Source: Thermomucor indicae-seudaticae (taxonomy: Eukaryota > Mucoromycota > Mucoromycetes > Mucorales > Lichtheimiaceae). From it: a DNA stretch of 24,569 nucleotides. The notes under the pieces were generated by a model. It ran no database searches and had not been told where the DNA came from. It was given only the letters and a program-made list of their open reading frames with translations. Positions 1 to 11,500 of this stretch are shown one piece after another (the first letter of the stretch is position 1; each line of letters begins with the position of its first letter). The stretch lies in NCBI GenBank assembly GCA_000787465.1, contig JSYX01000540.1, forward strand, positions 1-24,569. Direction: 5' to 3'. The position numbers and the translations under genes were made by a program.

Positions 1-15
1 TGAAAATCCTGCAAA

Positions 16-1276
16 ATGCTCGCGGCCAGCAGCGCCAAAAGATTTTTCCTTCAGCGCAAAAGAGACGGAAAAACCCTGTATTTACGGCTGATGAATGCTC
101 CGACTCCAGTACACTCGATATCAGCCCCCTTACCGTACCAGCATCAACAACAGACCATCAAAACGCATGGACACTCATCATCATCACCAACGACTCAGAA
201 AAAGAAAAGCCACAAGCCGGTAGCACCTCGCCTTGCGGTGCTGCAGGAACCAAGGCTCCACCAGACCTTTCGGTTTCAGGCTGTCCCTGGCCGACTCTTG
301 AAAACACACACGGTCGGATTCGCAGAGTACGGGTCAGGCTACCCGGTGTTTGTCATTGGCGGGCACGGTTGTACGCGACTGGTCGGTGTGATCTTTGAAG
401 AGCTCGCGTCGCGGTACGCGGTGCGCTGCATATGGCCCGAACGACCTGGGTATGGGCTCAGTGAAGAATGTCAGGCACAACACTTTAATGCTCTCGACTG
501 GGCAGGTAAATGAGACATTGCAATAAGAGAGAGAGAGAGAGACTCATGGATTAGTAGAGGTTATTATACAACTGGCCGATCATTTAAAAATCAAACAATT
601 CAGCATCATTGCGCAGTCCGTCGGCACCGTGTTTGCGATGGCGATCGCATACAAATACCCCAGCCGGATCGTCGGTCCGCTCTTTCTGATTTCGCCCTGG
701 GTATCCACGTACGCGGCCAACACGTTCAAATGGTCACGGCGGCTGCCGGCCGCGCTCGTCACACGCACCGTTTCGCTCGCTCTGGACATTATGTGGATGT
801 TTACCCGTTCTTCCGGCTCCCCCGATCGCTCCAGTACAGAACAAGAAGAAGAAGACGACCTCCTTGCCTCCCTTGATAATGACGACGACCACGACTTACC
901 CACCGATTTCCCGCCTCACCGCCCGCTCCGCCACGTCGTTCGCCCTCGACACATGTCCCTTTACTTTGCCATGAACGAGATCCGGACGTCCGAACCACAC
1001 ATGCAAGGCCAGCTTCTGGATGTCCTCATTGCCCTGGAAAAGTACCATCCGTTCGGGTTCAGTTACTCGGAAATCAAGACCGCCATCTCGGCTGTCTGGG
1101 GTGACAAGGACGCGCTCATCCCGCAACGCGCCATTGACGCCCTCGCCAATAGCCTGCGCGACGTGAGGTTCAAGATTTTGGACGGTGAAGGACATGATCT
1201 TGTATGGAAAGAAGGCGTCATGGAATGGGCTATACGCGGTGTTGCAAATCATTGGCGACTCGTAGTAGCTCGGTGA
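16..1276 (+). CDS. Alpha/beta-hydrolase fold protein, two exons
   Basis: Exons 16-505 and 555-1276 give 403 residues. The intron 506-554 (GTAAAT...ATTAG) could instead end at 557, which removes one residue. The fold is read from a GGHG oxyanion-type turn after the first strands, the segment PERPGYGLSEE, a nucleophile elbow AQSVG (Ser185; the usual first Gly is Ala), an acid in WGDKD (Asp347 or Asp349) and the catalytic His377 in GEGHD. These fit the classic Ser-Asp-His order. A lid-side insert rich in Glu and Asp (EQEEEDD, DNDDDHD) lies between the nucleophile and the acid. The first 90 or so residues are basic and low in complexity, and no clear signal peptide is visible. An in-frame TGA at 1-3 supports ATG 16, although an upstream exon outside the window cannot be excluded. 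The substrate cannot be told from sequence. The 3' end faces the polymerase eta gene with 73 bp between stop codons. Confidence 0.85.
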
Positions 1277-1349
1277 TCTTTTTTCTTTTTTTTTCGCTTT
1301 TCAAATATGTACAGTATTACACGCGTTCAATAATTAATCCGCATATAAC

Positions 1350-3483
1350 TTATGAGAAAAAGAGTTTCTTGGTCTTTGCTGGAGGAGGCTGGGGAGGGCC
1401 ATCAGGTTCTTTACGTTTAAGACGGCGTTCCTCGGCTTGTTGCAACTCTGATGCAAAATGGAAATCTGTATGTTCATCAATCTTGGAAACAGGCACTGAC
1501 TCATGGCATTTATCACAAGTCCAACAGAGTTCTTTTTCCTTTCCCTCTACTACTTCTTTCGTCACAGCAGCAGCAGCAGGACGGATCGTGGTCTGCTGCT
1601 TTTTCTGCTTCTGATGGGCGGCAGCAAACAAGCTTTTGATGTCATGGTTGGATCGAGAGCTGTCTTGGGCAAGTCCTCCTGCTTGCAACGAGAGTCCTAC
1701 GCAAGGATACGCGTCTTCAATGGTTCCAAATATATCCACCACCTTTTGTACCAAAACCTCTACACCTTCATATAAGTTTTGCGTTCTAACTTTTCCGTCT
1801 TCACACTCCTTACCATGTGACCGTAAACTCTTGCGACCTGGCATGCTGCAAGACTTGTGTCGATAGGATGTATCGTGCGTGGCCCGGAAATTGATCTGAA
1901 TGAATTCGTTTAGGCATCGTTGCCGATCATTGAAATAAAACAGTAAAACGTACGGAGAGGGTCTTTGGCCAAGTACCAAAATCCTCGAGATTAGTCATTA
2001 TACGCTGGTGCAGTTCTGCACTGAGTATGTTGAACCATTGCCGCATTTCCTGGGCTGTCCTCACAGGCGGTCGAAACGACTTGGATGCCATCAAGGATTT
2101 GGGCGCCTTGGTCACGTTGACTATATATTGTCATGATTAGTATATACTGTCTTGCAGTTGGTGTATACATTTACACATACCTTCCTCGTGGTCTATACCA
2201 CGTGCAATGTTGTATATCCAAAGCCCCGTGGACATGCCGAATTTCTTCTGCAACTCTTCTGCAGAGTACTTCCTTTGGATTATTTAGCTATTCATATCAG
2301 CCATCTCCTTCCTTTTCTTGATTCTACCATAAATCGCTTGAATTGACTATATTCAGTTCAGATTCAATCTCGTTGCCCAGTTTGCCTCCTAGATTCCGGA
2401 TCTTTGTGAACGGCACAGTGGCCATGAATTCCAGCCGTACTGAATCCCGCAGTATCGTCTACATCGCATGTTTAGCACAACTTGTGTTCTCAAAGGTCTT
2501 TACTCCCTTGCTTACTTGTTTATTTGGCTTGTTGAGACTGGAGCACAACTTGGCAAGAACCATATTATGACTGATCCCCGCAGAGCAAGTATAATGAAGC
2601 TTGTCATAGATTTCTTTCCGTATCTCACTCGCGATTTCTGCGCCAATGGCTAGCTGTACGTCCCGCCAAGTCGGCGGATCCCACGCTCCCTCTTCTTCTT
2701 CGCGCTTGGCCTTGACCGTGATACCCAATGCATCCCAATCAATCGGCACATCGCAGCGGCCTTCTTCTTGCACAAGTTGGGTGCGATACCTTGCTACAAG
2801 CCGTTCATTGACAACGCTGGTGAAATCCATGTACCCTTCATCCAACCCAACCTTTTGGATCGTCGAGCAATACTTGCTAAAGATCTTGAAGATCTCTTTG
2901 GATGCACGCCGATATGGGTCCAGAGAGACTTTGTGCGTGGATCGGTCTGGATTGGGATAGTAGCGCGGTTCAGGATCATCGCCCGCGTAGGTTGCCACAT
3001 GCACCAACGTCAATTCTGTAAAAATCATGAATATCCCTTCCTCCCATGCCGTGTTGGTTTTTCCTTATTGTTCACCTGGACAATGGTTTTTGGCTTCTTC
3101 GACGTTGCTATGACGCGTCACACCAGCTCTTCGAGCAGGATAGTTTACTGCGCAGCCCGCCGCCCATTTAATACAACGCTTTCTCTCTCTTTGTCTTGGT
3201 CGACTGTACCTGCAATAAGGCCTTGCCATTGTTGAACGGCGACTGGAATATCGGGCGATAAACCAAGTCGCACTTGTTCTATTCTCTTTCGTTGTTAATC
3301 GCGCGAGGCACGGACATGCCTGGCACGGCATGGCAAAAGGACTTGCCTACTTGACAATAAAAGGAATCTTGAAGAATAATAAAAACAACGTTGGTCCAAT
3401 GGTAGAGAGTTGCTAGTGTTTGGGTTGTTACCAAGATCGACGTGCACGATGCAACGAGAATCTTTAAGGCACGCAGGAAGCAT
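1350..3483 (-). CDS. POLH: DNA polymerase eta (Y-family translesion polymerase), nine exons
   Basis: Exons, read on the minus strand: 3483-3432, 3367-3347, 3278-3210, 3147-3076, 3015-2516, 2458-2328, 2272-2181, 2120-1954, 1895-1350. They sum to 1650 nt, or 549 residues. This polymerase copies past UV dimers in the nucleus. Visible marks are HVDLDSFYCQVEQVRLGL with metal-binding Asp16, PARRAGVTRH in the fingers, GLDEGYMDF with the Asp130/Glu131 catalytic pair, TCSAGISHN and LNKPNKQ, then KIRNLGGKLG and FGMSTGLWIY in the thumb. The C-terminus has a UBZ-type finger (Cys495, Cys498, His510, His514) for ubiquitylated PCNA and ends in KTKKLFFS, a PIP-like motif. Exon 2 is only 21 nt, and intron 2 is GC-AG (AG|GCAAGT). 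A GT alternative would replace the conserved QVEQ with QRIEQ, so GC-AG is preferred. The upstream neighbour ATG17 is divergent. Confidence 0.93.
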
Positions 3484-3548
3484 GAGTTTAACAAACAGAG
3501 GAGGCGAAAAAGGGAATTTTTTTGTATCCGGGTTGTTTTACTGCGCTT
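3484..3548. promoter_or_regulatory. 65-bp divergent intergenic spacer between POLH and ATG17
   Basis: Only 65 bp separate the two predicted start codons (ATG 3483 on minus, ATG 3549 on plus). The spacer contains an A-rich run followed by a T-rich run. Promoter elements of both genes must share this stretch or lie inside the neighbour's first exon. I see no convincing TATA box. A shared bidirectional promoter is inferred from geometry only. Confidence 0.5.
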
Positions 3549-5429
3549 ATGGAGCAAGAACTGATCGAGTTGCTGTTGGTAGCCAAAAAAGCGTTATCAA
3601 CAGGCCAAGCCATTTGCGCCGAAGCAAGCGAATGGTGCCAAGAATCCGAGCAGCATGTTGCCACCATCGAAAAGACATGGCCCAAGATTCTGTTTGTGCA
3701 TAATCACATTTTGGTGCAGCTCAGTACGCTTGAGCGTATCCGAGAGTTTCTTACAGTGCAAGCGGATGAAATACGCAACTGTATCAATGTAAACGACATC
3801 ACACGAAGCGATAAAGAGAGAGAGAAAAACTGATGACAAGATGAACAGGATCGCGAAAAGATCCTGACTCAAGTGTCTATCGAACTACAAGACATTTTTG
3901 AAGTGTTACGTGCCTCTTCCATTGACGAGGAAATCTTGCGTGTCAATATGGAATATGATGACAGTCAAAGAAAAGCTGCTGCTGCTGCTGCTGCTGGCGG
4001 TACTACTCTTTTTGATTATATCGATGATCAAGCGGTCTTTGAGATCCAAAAGCTGGCTGACGACGCCATTTGTGAAATCGAGGCAAGTTTCTCTCTCTCT
4101 CTCTAATCTTGACTCATACAAGTGAAGGCTGGGGACTGATTAAAAAGAATAAAGAATTTGTGGACTTCGCTCACGGCAACAACAAAAAGCTTATCGGCAA
4201 CCATCGCAGAACTAGCAGCACAACGCGAATCGGCGCTGTCGATATCGCTGGATGAATCAGTGGCTGCGTTTGCAAGTGAAAAGGCGCAGTTGCAGGAAGA
4301 TGAGATTGCAAAAATGGCAGAAATCCTGACGAGCTTGACGAATCATTATGACCAGCTTGGAGAAGCAACAAGGTAGGTAATTGGATAACCATCATCCTTT
4401 AAAAGGCGGGAGTCACAACTCTTTTTGTTAGATTGTGTCAATCCGAACCAGAAGAACAGTTAGATATCACCGGTAAGTGTTCAATAAAGTATGAAAGAGC
4501 TTTGTTGAGCTGAACTAGGACCCTGTCAGTATTGCGGGAAGACCATGCGCATATACCGGATATCTTGGATGAACTACAGGTTTCCCTCGAAGCGGTCAAA
4601 TCAATAAGGCAAACTCCATTGATTCTGTATTAAAGAAAAATATCAGAGAGGATACTGACTGCTGGCTACAGCGAGGAGATTAGAGTACGGATGCAGATAT
4701 ACTTGACGGTTGAACAGGACCTTGTCAAAGTACTCGATAAGCTGGAAGACCTTGGTGCACCTGGAGCCCAAGTTGATACAATATGTGAAAAGATTATCAC
4801 CATCGAGGTATTAACGATAATAATATCTGGAATCATACATGCATCGATTGACATAAACACCCAGTCGGAATTAAGGACGCACGAGCATAATCTAGGGAAT
4901 TACTTTAAAGAGCTTTCTTCACTGGCGGATTGGTACCGTGCTTATGCCGCGTCATACAGCTACTTGATCCTGGAGATTGAAAGGCGGAAAAAGGCATCGG
5001 AAAAGCAAGAAAAGTTATACAAGGAGTTGCGAAAGTCCTTTGAAAATGCATACCAAGGTTTTTCCATCTCTTTTCCTTGCTATGGATGACAGATAACTGA
5101 GCCCCCCCCCCGACGATCTAGATGAAATACAAGAACGCCATAGATGGTTTACACAGCATGGAGAATATTTGCCTGAAGACCTTTGTCGGTTCATGATGGT
5201 AATGGGGTTTTTCTGCAGTCACTTTATTTCACCTAACATTGTATGCTAGACTCCACCTTCTCATCTTTCTGTAACGTTGCATAATGGGCGCGAAAAGCTG
5301 CCTTCATTGTCTGATTCAACAGTAAGAAAGGTAACCAGATGGCTACTCAACAGAATCGGCACTTTATGAATTAACGAGTTTGTCTTCAAGGCACTCGATG
5401 ATATTCACCAACGTCAGCAATCTGGATAA
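3549..5429 (+). CDS. ATG17: Autophagy scaffold protein Atg17, ten exons
   Basis: Exons: 3549-3788, 3849-4082, 4153-4372, 4432-4472, 4530-4608, 4672-4807, 4865-5057, 5122-5198, 5250-5331, 5391-5429. Total 1341 nt, or 446 residues, close to the usual Atg17 length. Atg17 is a curved, mostly helical scaffold that brings the Atg1 kinase complex to the pre-autophagosomal structure. Family marks are the N-terminal AKKALSTGQAICAEA, WPKILFVHNHILVQLSTLER, TLFDYIDDQAV, KAQLQEDEIAKMAEILTSL followed by TNHYDQLG, and HGEYLPEDLC near the end. Heptad-like helices run throughout, with an Ala run encoded by (GCT)n near 3975. Intron 4083-4152 must use a GC donor (GAG|GCAAGT), because every GT choice meets a stop. 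Intron 4609-4671 is probably GC-AG (AAG|GCAAAC); a 45-nt GT version with donor at 4627 is also in frame. Intron 4808-4864 is 57 nt, in frame and stop-free, so retention would give 465 residues. ATG 3549 is the first ATG in frame. Confidence 0.92.
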
Positions 5430-6780
5430 TTATATACCCCACTCTCATCTCTTGATTTCGTACATGTTAATTAATAATACTAAATATAATGTATCAAACA
5501 AGGATAATTCTCTGGTCGACGATCCATGGCGCGTGAAAACTTGGATTTTTGTGAAGGCATTGATTCTCGTTGTGATGACAGATATCCACCTCTTGATATT
5601 TCGAGAGTTCAATTTTATCAAGTAATGAGGCCTCGTTTTCCCTGAGTTGCAAGCGTTGCGTTGGCTAGACCTTCCTGGGCAAACGTTATCACTAGCTTAT
5701 TAACATGATGAGACGATTGTCCAAAGTACTCTTTGTCTGATCGTTGAGCGATCTGTAAAGACAGTCTATATAGCAAGAACGTGGGTGCTGAATAGTCAGG
5801 TTTGGTTCAGACGTTGCCGAGAAAGCGTAGAAAGCTAGGTTGATCGACATGATTGTCCAATTTGTGGGACATCTGGTCCGCTGAAGAGCCAGATATTGTT
5901 TGTACAGTGCAGAGTGCACACGTTCAGCTTGTCATTCTGTGTCTGCGACTTTTCCAGGGTGGAACTTGAGCTGATCACGCGCGGAAATCGTGGGGGCAAG
6001 AAAGACACAAGTAAGGTGGCTACCATGCCGCGTGTTGGACGGGGGCCACATATAACGGCGTCAGTTATGGACAGCTACCAGTACAAGATTAGGCATTGTC
6101 GCTAGCCTCAAGCAAAACTCGGACTTGCGTTGCGGCTAACTGGAAGCCCAGCCCAGTTAGGTCCGTCCCTTTTGCCTGGTCTTGCTACTTTGGCCGGAGG
6201 TGCGTAGCGCAATAGAGCCCCAAAGCACCTCCATAGTCAACTCGTGCATGACGCAGTTGTGGCCTACCCGGCTCAGCCGAGATCAGTTTTTGCCGGCCCA
6301 GGCCAACTGGAATCTTTTACATCCCAGTTGCCGTGGGCCGGGGGTTCGTCCTGGCCCATCCTCAAGTCTTGTAGGTATTATCCCAGTTGGCCGGAACATG
6401 CCCCTGGTCAAAGGCGTAACCTGAGTTGACTCCACACGATAACCTACCTTTGCACATCCAGTCCTTGAAGCGCCACTGAGAGTCCCGGAGCCTGAACGAA
6501 CACAGTACAGGGACTCCTACCCGCTGTGAACCAAGAAGGAAAGGGGAAGAAATGACAAGAGAAAGGCCCCCTTTTATGTCTTTTCCCAGGATCGATAATG
6601 CACTGGAATTTTCCACATTTGGATTGGCCCTGATTTCCACTGATTTCCCACATGCATTGACAATTAAAAAGCATCTAGATATCACACACAAATGGATCAT
6701 TGCCTTTTTTAATGTAACATGCCAGGCCCTGACAATTACATGCTATGGCCCCATCCCAGATGTTTGTCCATTCCGGCGCA
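5430..6780. other. 1.35-kb region without a supported gene
   Basis: This lies between the 3' ends of ATG17 and the DPBB gene. The first 250 bp after the ATG17 stop are AT-rich with short TTAATTAATAATA-like runs, plausible as 3' UTR. Open frames of 60-112 codons occur on both strands, but none shows a family motif, coherent splice sites or a balanced composition. The 6120-6430 part is richer in GC and carries the repeated motif listed separately. No tRNA, terminal repeat or transposase motif was recognised. Confidence 0.5.
6136..6390. repeat. Cluster of CCAGTTRG / CYAACTGG motifs in both orientations
   Basis: Copies are CTAACTGG at 6136-6143, CCAGTTAG at 6153-6160 (an exact inverted pair with a 9-nt loop), CCAACTGG at 6303-6310, CCAGTTGC at 6324-6331 and CCAGTTGG at 6383-6390. 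The 6303 and 6383 copies are exact inverses, and the 6324 copy is a one-base variant of the pair. Several lie next to GGCC or GGCCCA. The motif contains a CNGTTR core like that of MYB-type sites, but a worn transposon end is equally possible. Confidence 0.45.
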
Positions 6781-8340
6781 TTACACAAAGTTCCATCTGA
6801 CGGGAATACTATGATGACTATAGTCTCCAATTTTTCCGAAGGCTGTGATGATAACATGTATCAGCTTTCTCTAAAGAACCCCTCTTTGTACCTGGTCTTA
6901 CCTTCTGGACTTAGCGCTAGTCCGTCTATAACCAGGTCGAGTCAGTGACGTGAGAAAGGGAGGCAGAAGAAGAAGTAGTCAAGTCAAACTTACGTTCTCC
7001 ACAAGCATCACATTTACCAGCGACTGTCACATTCACCGTATCGCCAAACGAACCCAATAAATGGAGTTGTTTACCACAGTCGTCATGCTTAAACTGCTTG
7101 CTGTTCACCAACGCCACCAAGTCCGTGTTTTCATACTTTTTGCCACATGACGGTGTTCTTGGATGAAAATCATACAAGATGGCACGACCAAGGAAAGATT
7201 CTTTCTCCTTGCTCTTCTCAGTCGTAGTAGTAGTAGTATTTGTTGTTGTGCCATTCGTGGGTGCCAATGCTAACCCTTGTAGCCTTGACAAAAGGTTGCC
7301 ATCAGGTGGCACAATGTGTAGAATAATGCCTCCTTCTGAATCATAATCCACACCACCCGCGTGGATCTCTTTGTCTTGTTGTTTTTGGCCACTTGGGTTC
7401 AGGATAATACCGCCATTCTCATCATAGCTCACGCCACCACCGCCACCGCCACCGGTGTTAGCAGCTTGTTTTTGACGAGGTACAGGCGGTGGACCGTTGC
7501 CATCCGGTAAAACAATACCGCCTTCTTGATCATAAGTCAGTCCCCCTGCTGCTGCTGCTGCTGACGCCACTGCTGCCGAGCGACCCTGGGTGGAGTCGTA
7601 AATGTTGCTGCCGATGGGGTAGAGTTCGTTATCGGATGATGAGTCCGCTAGGATGTCTCCTGAAGATAACTGGTCAGCGTTGTCTTGTAGTGCCAATCAT
7701 TAAAAGCTGGAACTTACGGGCATATGATAGGGGTTTACTTGGCATGTTCTTTGGTTGTCCATCTTGATCTATGTATGCTCTTTTTTAGACTGACAGATCA
7801 GTGAAAGCAAAAAAGGGTAATGAACACTTGCTGGTTTCTGCTGCAGCTGCCTTTGATAGTGGGAGGTATTTACTATCTATAAGCATATACTGAGATGAGT
7901 GACAACGCTTTCTCTTTCCGTATTGAGCTAAATATCTGTACCATCTTCATTTGGAGTCGCGAGCTTAGAAACATAAGCCAGGGCTTTGCTTGGGTGATGG
8001 TGAAAATACAAGTCGTTTGGCCAAGTACGATCATCTATTGCATAAACCAGGGTCGTTAGAGCCGGTCTCTTAAAGTACTATGAGATGGGACAAGCGAAAG
8101 ACCTTCTGGATCAGGGTTTTTGTTATCATTATCATTATTATTGTTGTTGTTGTTGCTGGCAGCAAACTTGGGAGCTGCAGCCTTCTTTTGGCCTTGTTGA
8201 TTTGCCCATTCCATAGCTTTACTGGGATGGTGATGTAAATACATGTCATTCGGCCAGATACGGTCGTCCACCTCTTCCTCTTTGGATAAGACGAATACTG
8301 CTATCGACAGAAGACACAGCGTAGACAATATCGTTTTCAT
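6781..8340 (-). CDS. Secreted repeat protein with C-terminal RlpA/expansin-type double-psi beta-barrel, seven exons
   Basis: Exons, minus strand: 8340-8103, 8034-7942, 7876-7828, 7779-7718, 7659-6994, 6925-6902, 6842-6781. Total 1194 nt, or 397 residues. Residues 1-19 form a signal peptide (MKTILSTLCLLSIAVFVLS). Two near-copies follow, DDRIWPNDMYLHHHPSKA (residues 25-42) and DDRTWPNDLYFHHHPSKA (80-97), separated by an Asn run. Three copies of GG(L/V)xYDxxGGI(V/I)L and Ala/Gly/Thr-rich linkers come next. Residues 305-397 form the DPBB: GRAILYDF, PSCG, HDDCGK, GKCDACG, LALSPEAF and a final VRWNFV, as in fungal RlpA-like cell-wall proteins. The usual Asp before the third Cys is Gly362 (VAGKC), so lytic activity is unlikely and wall binding is more plausible. 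Intron 1 may instead start at 8078 (44 nt), adding 8 residues but breaking the DDR of repeat 2. Intron 7780-7827 (48 nt) is the least certain. The 24-nt exon restores the LALSPEAF motif. Confidence 0.82.
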
Positions 8341-8555
8341 GATCCGTGTGTATATAAGTGAAAAGGAAAAAAGTAGTAGTAGAAGCCCTTGGATAATCTA
8401 AACCCTCTCTTTTTTTTCTCGTCATGGGTTATACTGGAGCTCTACCAGGGTGTGCTATAATCTGTGCCCACCATTCCCTGGTTTGATATTCAGGGCAATT
8501 GAGTGGAACGCCGACAAATTTCTTTTTGCCTCAAGACCTTCTTCCCAAGTGTTCA
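8341..8555. promoter_or_regulatory. Divergent promoter region, DPBB gene and TMEM94-like gene
   Basis: 215 bp lie between ATG 8340 (minus) and ATG 8556 (plus). On the minus side the sequence just before the ATG is pyrimidine-rich with short CTA repeats. Both upstream regions must fit here. No specific factor site is claimed. Confidence 0.45.
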
Positions 8556-11500
8556 ATGGCCAGCGATCCAGGCCAATCCGCTTACGTATCGCCCTCAACA
8601 AGTTCGATCCACTCAGTTCACTCTAATTCGTCTCAGACACCACTGACGGAAAGACCAACGACGGTCGAGAGAGACAAGGAACAGGAGCAGGATGAGAGTG
8701 CAACCTACTTTCTCCTGGACATTAAAGACGATGACGAAACCAACCTGCAACGTCCCGACAGCAGACGATCAGACGTCAGCAGTGCATCAAGTTCCAGTGA
8801 ATCGGCGCAAGTCGTGATTGATCACGGAAGCTCATTACCTCGTCGATTAGAGAAAGGCTTTGCTCGACATGTTTTTCGATCCGATAATGAAGAATCAGAA
8901 AGCGATTATGCGTACAGTACTTATGCCCATTTAACATCGGATCAGAATCAAGAACAGCGTGAACAGCCTGAAACAAAGCCGCGTATTACTCGACAAAGCA
9001 ATATACCAGATAGTGAAGCGGTCATGGCTGTGTATACGGAAGACGAGGAGGATTTGATGGAACAGGTTCCAAGCTGGAATAACGAAGAACGATTATTACG
9101 ACAACAACAACATGAGGAACAGCAGCAGCAGGAGCAACAAGAGGAACAGCATGACGCGCGAAGCGCCTATGATGCTGAAGATGAACAACTTGCTCATGGT
9201 GAATCGCCCGCTTCACATGATAATAATCGCAAAACCAAGAAGCGATTTCACAAAGTCTTGCAGACGAATTTTCATTCGCATTCTTGGAGTCGTCGTGAAA
9301 GTCTGCAGAATATGCGACGGACGGGGTTATCGAGCGATGCTGCCTTACAGTGAGTAACCAGATCCGCCTAACACTGAGATTTTGTTAAAAAGATTGGGGA
9401 TGCATAGAAAGCTACTGGCTGTCGCACACCACATTTTGGAAGAGGAACGAGCCCGGATAGGCAAACTTTATTGTAAGTGGATTAGAAAACAAAGGATTAG
9501 CCTTGAACAAGATAACCGGCTGATGCTGTTCCAGCTTTATCACAATGGCTATTGAAACCTTGGATGATTGCCGGTCTATTGACGGGCATAGCGTTACTGG
9601 TGTTTTATTTGGTTGGCTACTTCAAAAGTGAGCCATATCAGTACCGAATAACAGGGGCCCTTGTGGAAGCTTTACTTGTTCTCGGGGCCGTAGCATGGAA
9701 CGGCTATCTATTCCATCGAGAGCAGAAAATGACACTCTATGAGTTGACGAATCGAGCTGCAACCGTCATTGAGGCTTTGGAGAAGAGCGGCATGAACATG
9801 GTGCAGGTATGTTTCGATGAAGTTCAGCGGTCGCACATGCAGCGCTCACATATATGCAACCAAAATACAGGACACCAGGATACCATATATTCCATCCATA
9901 TCTGTTGCGCGAGTCGTACGTGATGGCGTCGTGCGAATATTCCCGGTAAATTTACTAGTAGAAGGAGACGTGGTTGAAATGTTATACGGTGATGTCGCAC
10001 CAGGACGCATGAAATATATCCACCGGCAGTTTAATAATGAAATCACTTCTGCGGCTCAGCAACAACAGCTAGCTTCTGAGGGACAGTTATCAGACGCTGA
10101 AAATCAGTCGCTGCAAACCAAAGAATACTACATCGCAAAAGACCAAGTATTCAAGCCATCCTTCTTTGGGGTACCACCGCCAGCTGGTCTGATGGAAGAA
10201 TATTTGAGAGCCCGAGGTCGACATCAGTTTGTGTTGTTGGAAACGCCATTGGAAAAGAATATGCGTAACGCTTTAACGCAAAAGAGACCTACCACGGTAC
10301 TCACGATGGAAGCGCAAAAGCTGGAACGGCTCTTCTATCACTACATTATTTGGATTATGTTTGCGCTCGGGGTGATGGTGAACCTGTTGCGTTTCGGAAT
10401 CAGGGACCAGCTAGTCATGGGCTTTCCGGTAGATCAGCTTGCAGAACTATTGGTCGCGCTGCCCTTTTATTGTATCTTGCCGATTTTGCCCTTAGCGCTA
10501 CCTAGTCTTTGGCTTGTAGCCCGAAGCTTTGGAAACGCTCAGCTGTTGATATTGTTTGAGGCATTGCAGATTTCCAAAACTGAATATGAGGATGAGGACG
10601 AAGACGATGAGTTTGATACGGAAGCGCCTCCGCCCACAAAAGATGTTGAGCTTAGTCCTAGTAAGGCTCCAACAGTCGTAGTCTGTTTTGTGCTTCTTCT
10701 TTACTGTCTTTGTGTCTCAACCGTGTGCACATACAAATTTGTTAGACGTCGTTTGGGATCGGTTCTGCTCACTATTGACCAAGTGGGATCGTATTTCATT
10801 GACGAGGTCCACTAACCTCCTCGAGTCATTGGGCAGTACGACGGTTATTTGCTGTCTTGACAGGGAAGGAACAATAGCCAATGTGAGTGAACCTGTAAGG
10901 AAGGAAGAGTCTTTGGAGTATTAATTAACCGGAATCCACCGGAAACAATAGCCCTTTCCAACGGTTGAGCAACTCATGTTCCCAGGAAGCGATGAAGATA
11001 TCAAGTATCTTGACGTAGCCGAAGACTCGGAAGAAGAGTTTGGCTTCAAGTTTGAAGACCAGGATTGGGAGCAATATCTTCCGTTTGTATTTCCGACATG
11101 ATAGCAGTGAGATTGCACGGGCCACTAATTAACTTTGTTATTGTGATGGGAAAAAAAAAGGTCTTTGAAACCAATAGGCTTAAACTTTATGTTAAATACA
11201 AATTGCGGTGTGCTTCAAGGACGAAAGCGGTCAGAGTATCATCGACGTCGGTCAAAGTTGCATGTTTATGGAAGAACGGCTCCTGCTCGCCAAAGTAAGT
11301 CCAGTGTAAAGTGTTTGGAAGCTATGGTTAGAACTAATGGTATTGTTTTCTTTGTGCAGCCTGCCTTTGTCGGTTGGGAAAATGCATAGGGTTCAAAGAA
11401 GAAGCACTGCAATCGTTTGCGCTAAGAACAGAGATATTTACGTTTGCACCGTACCACGACATTTTGAACACGCCACGATATCAGTACAGCCAGTATTATC

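Noticed and set aside
8345..8360. TATATA element just before the start of the DPBB gene on minus
   Set aside because: It lies only about 12 bp before the ATG, too close for a TATA box with a leader in between. Treated as chance.
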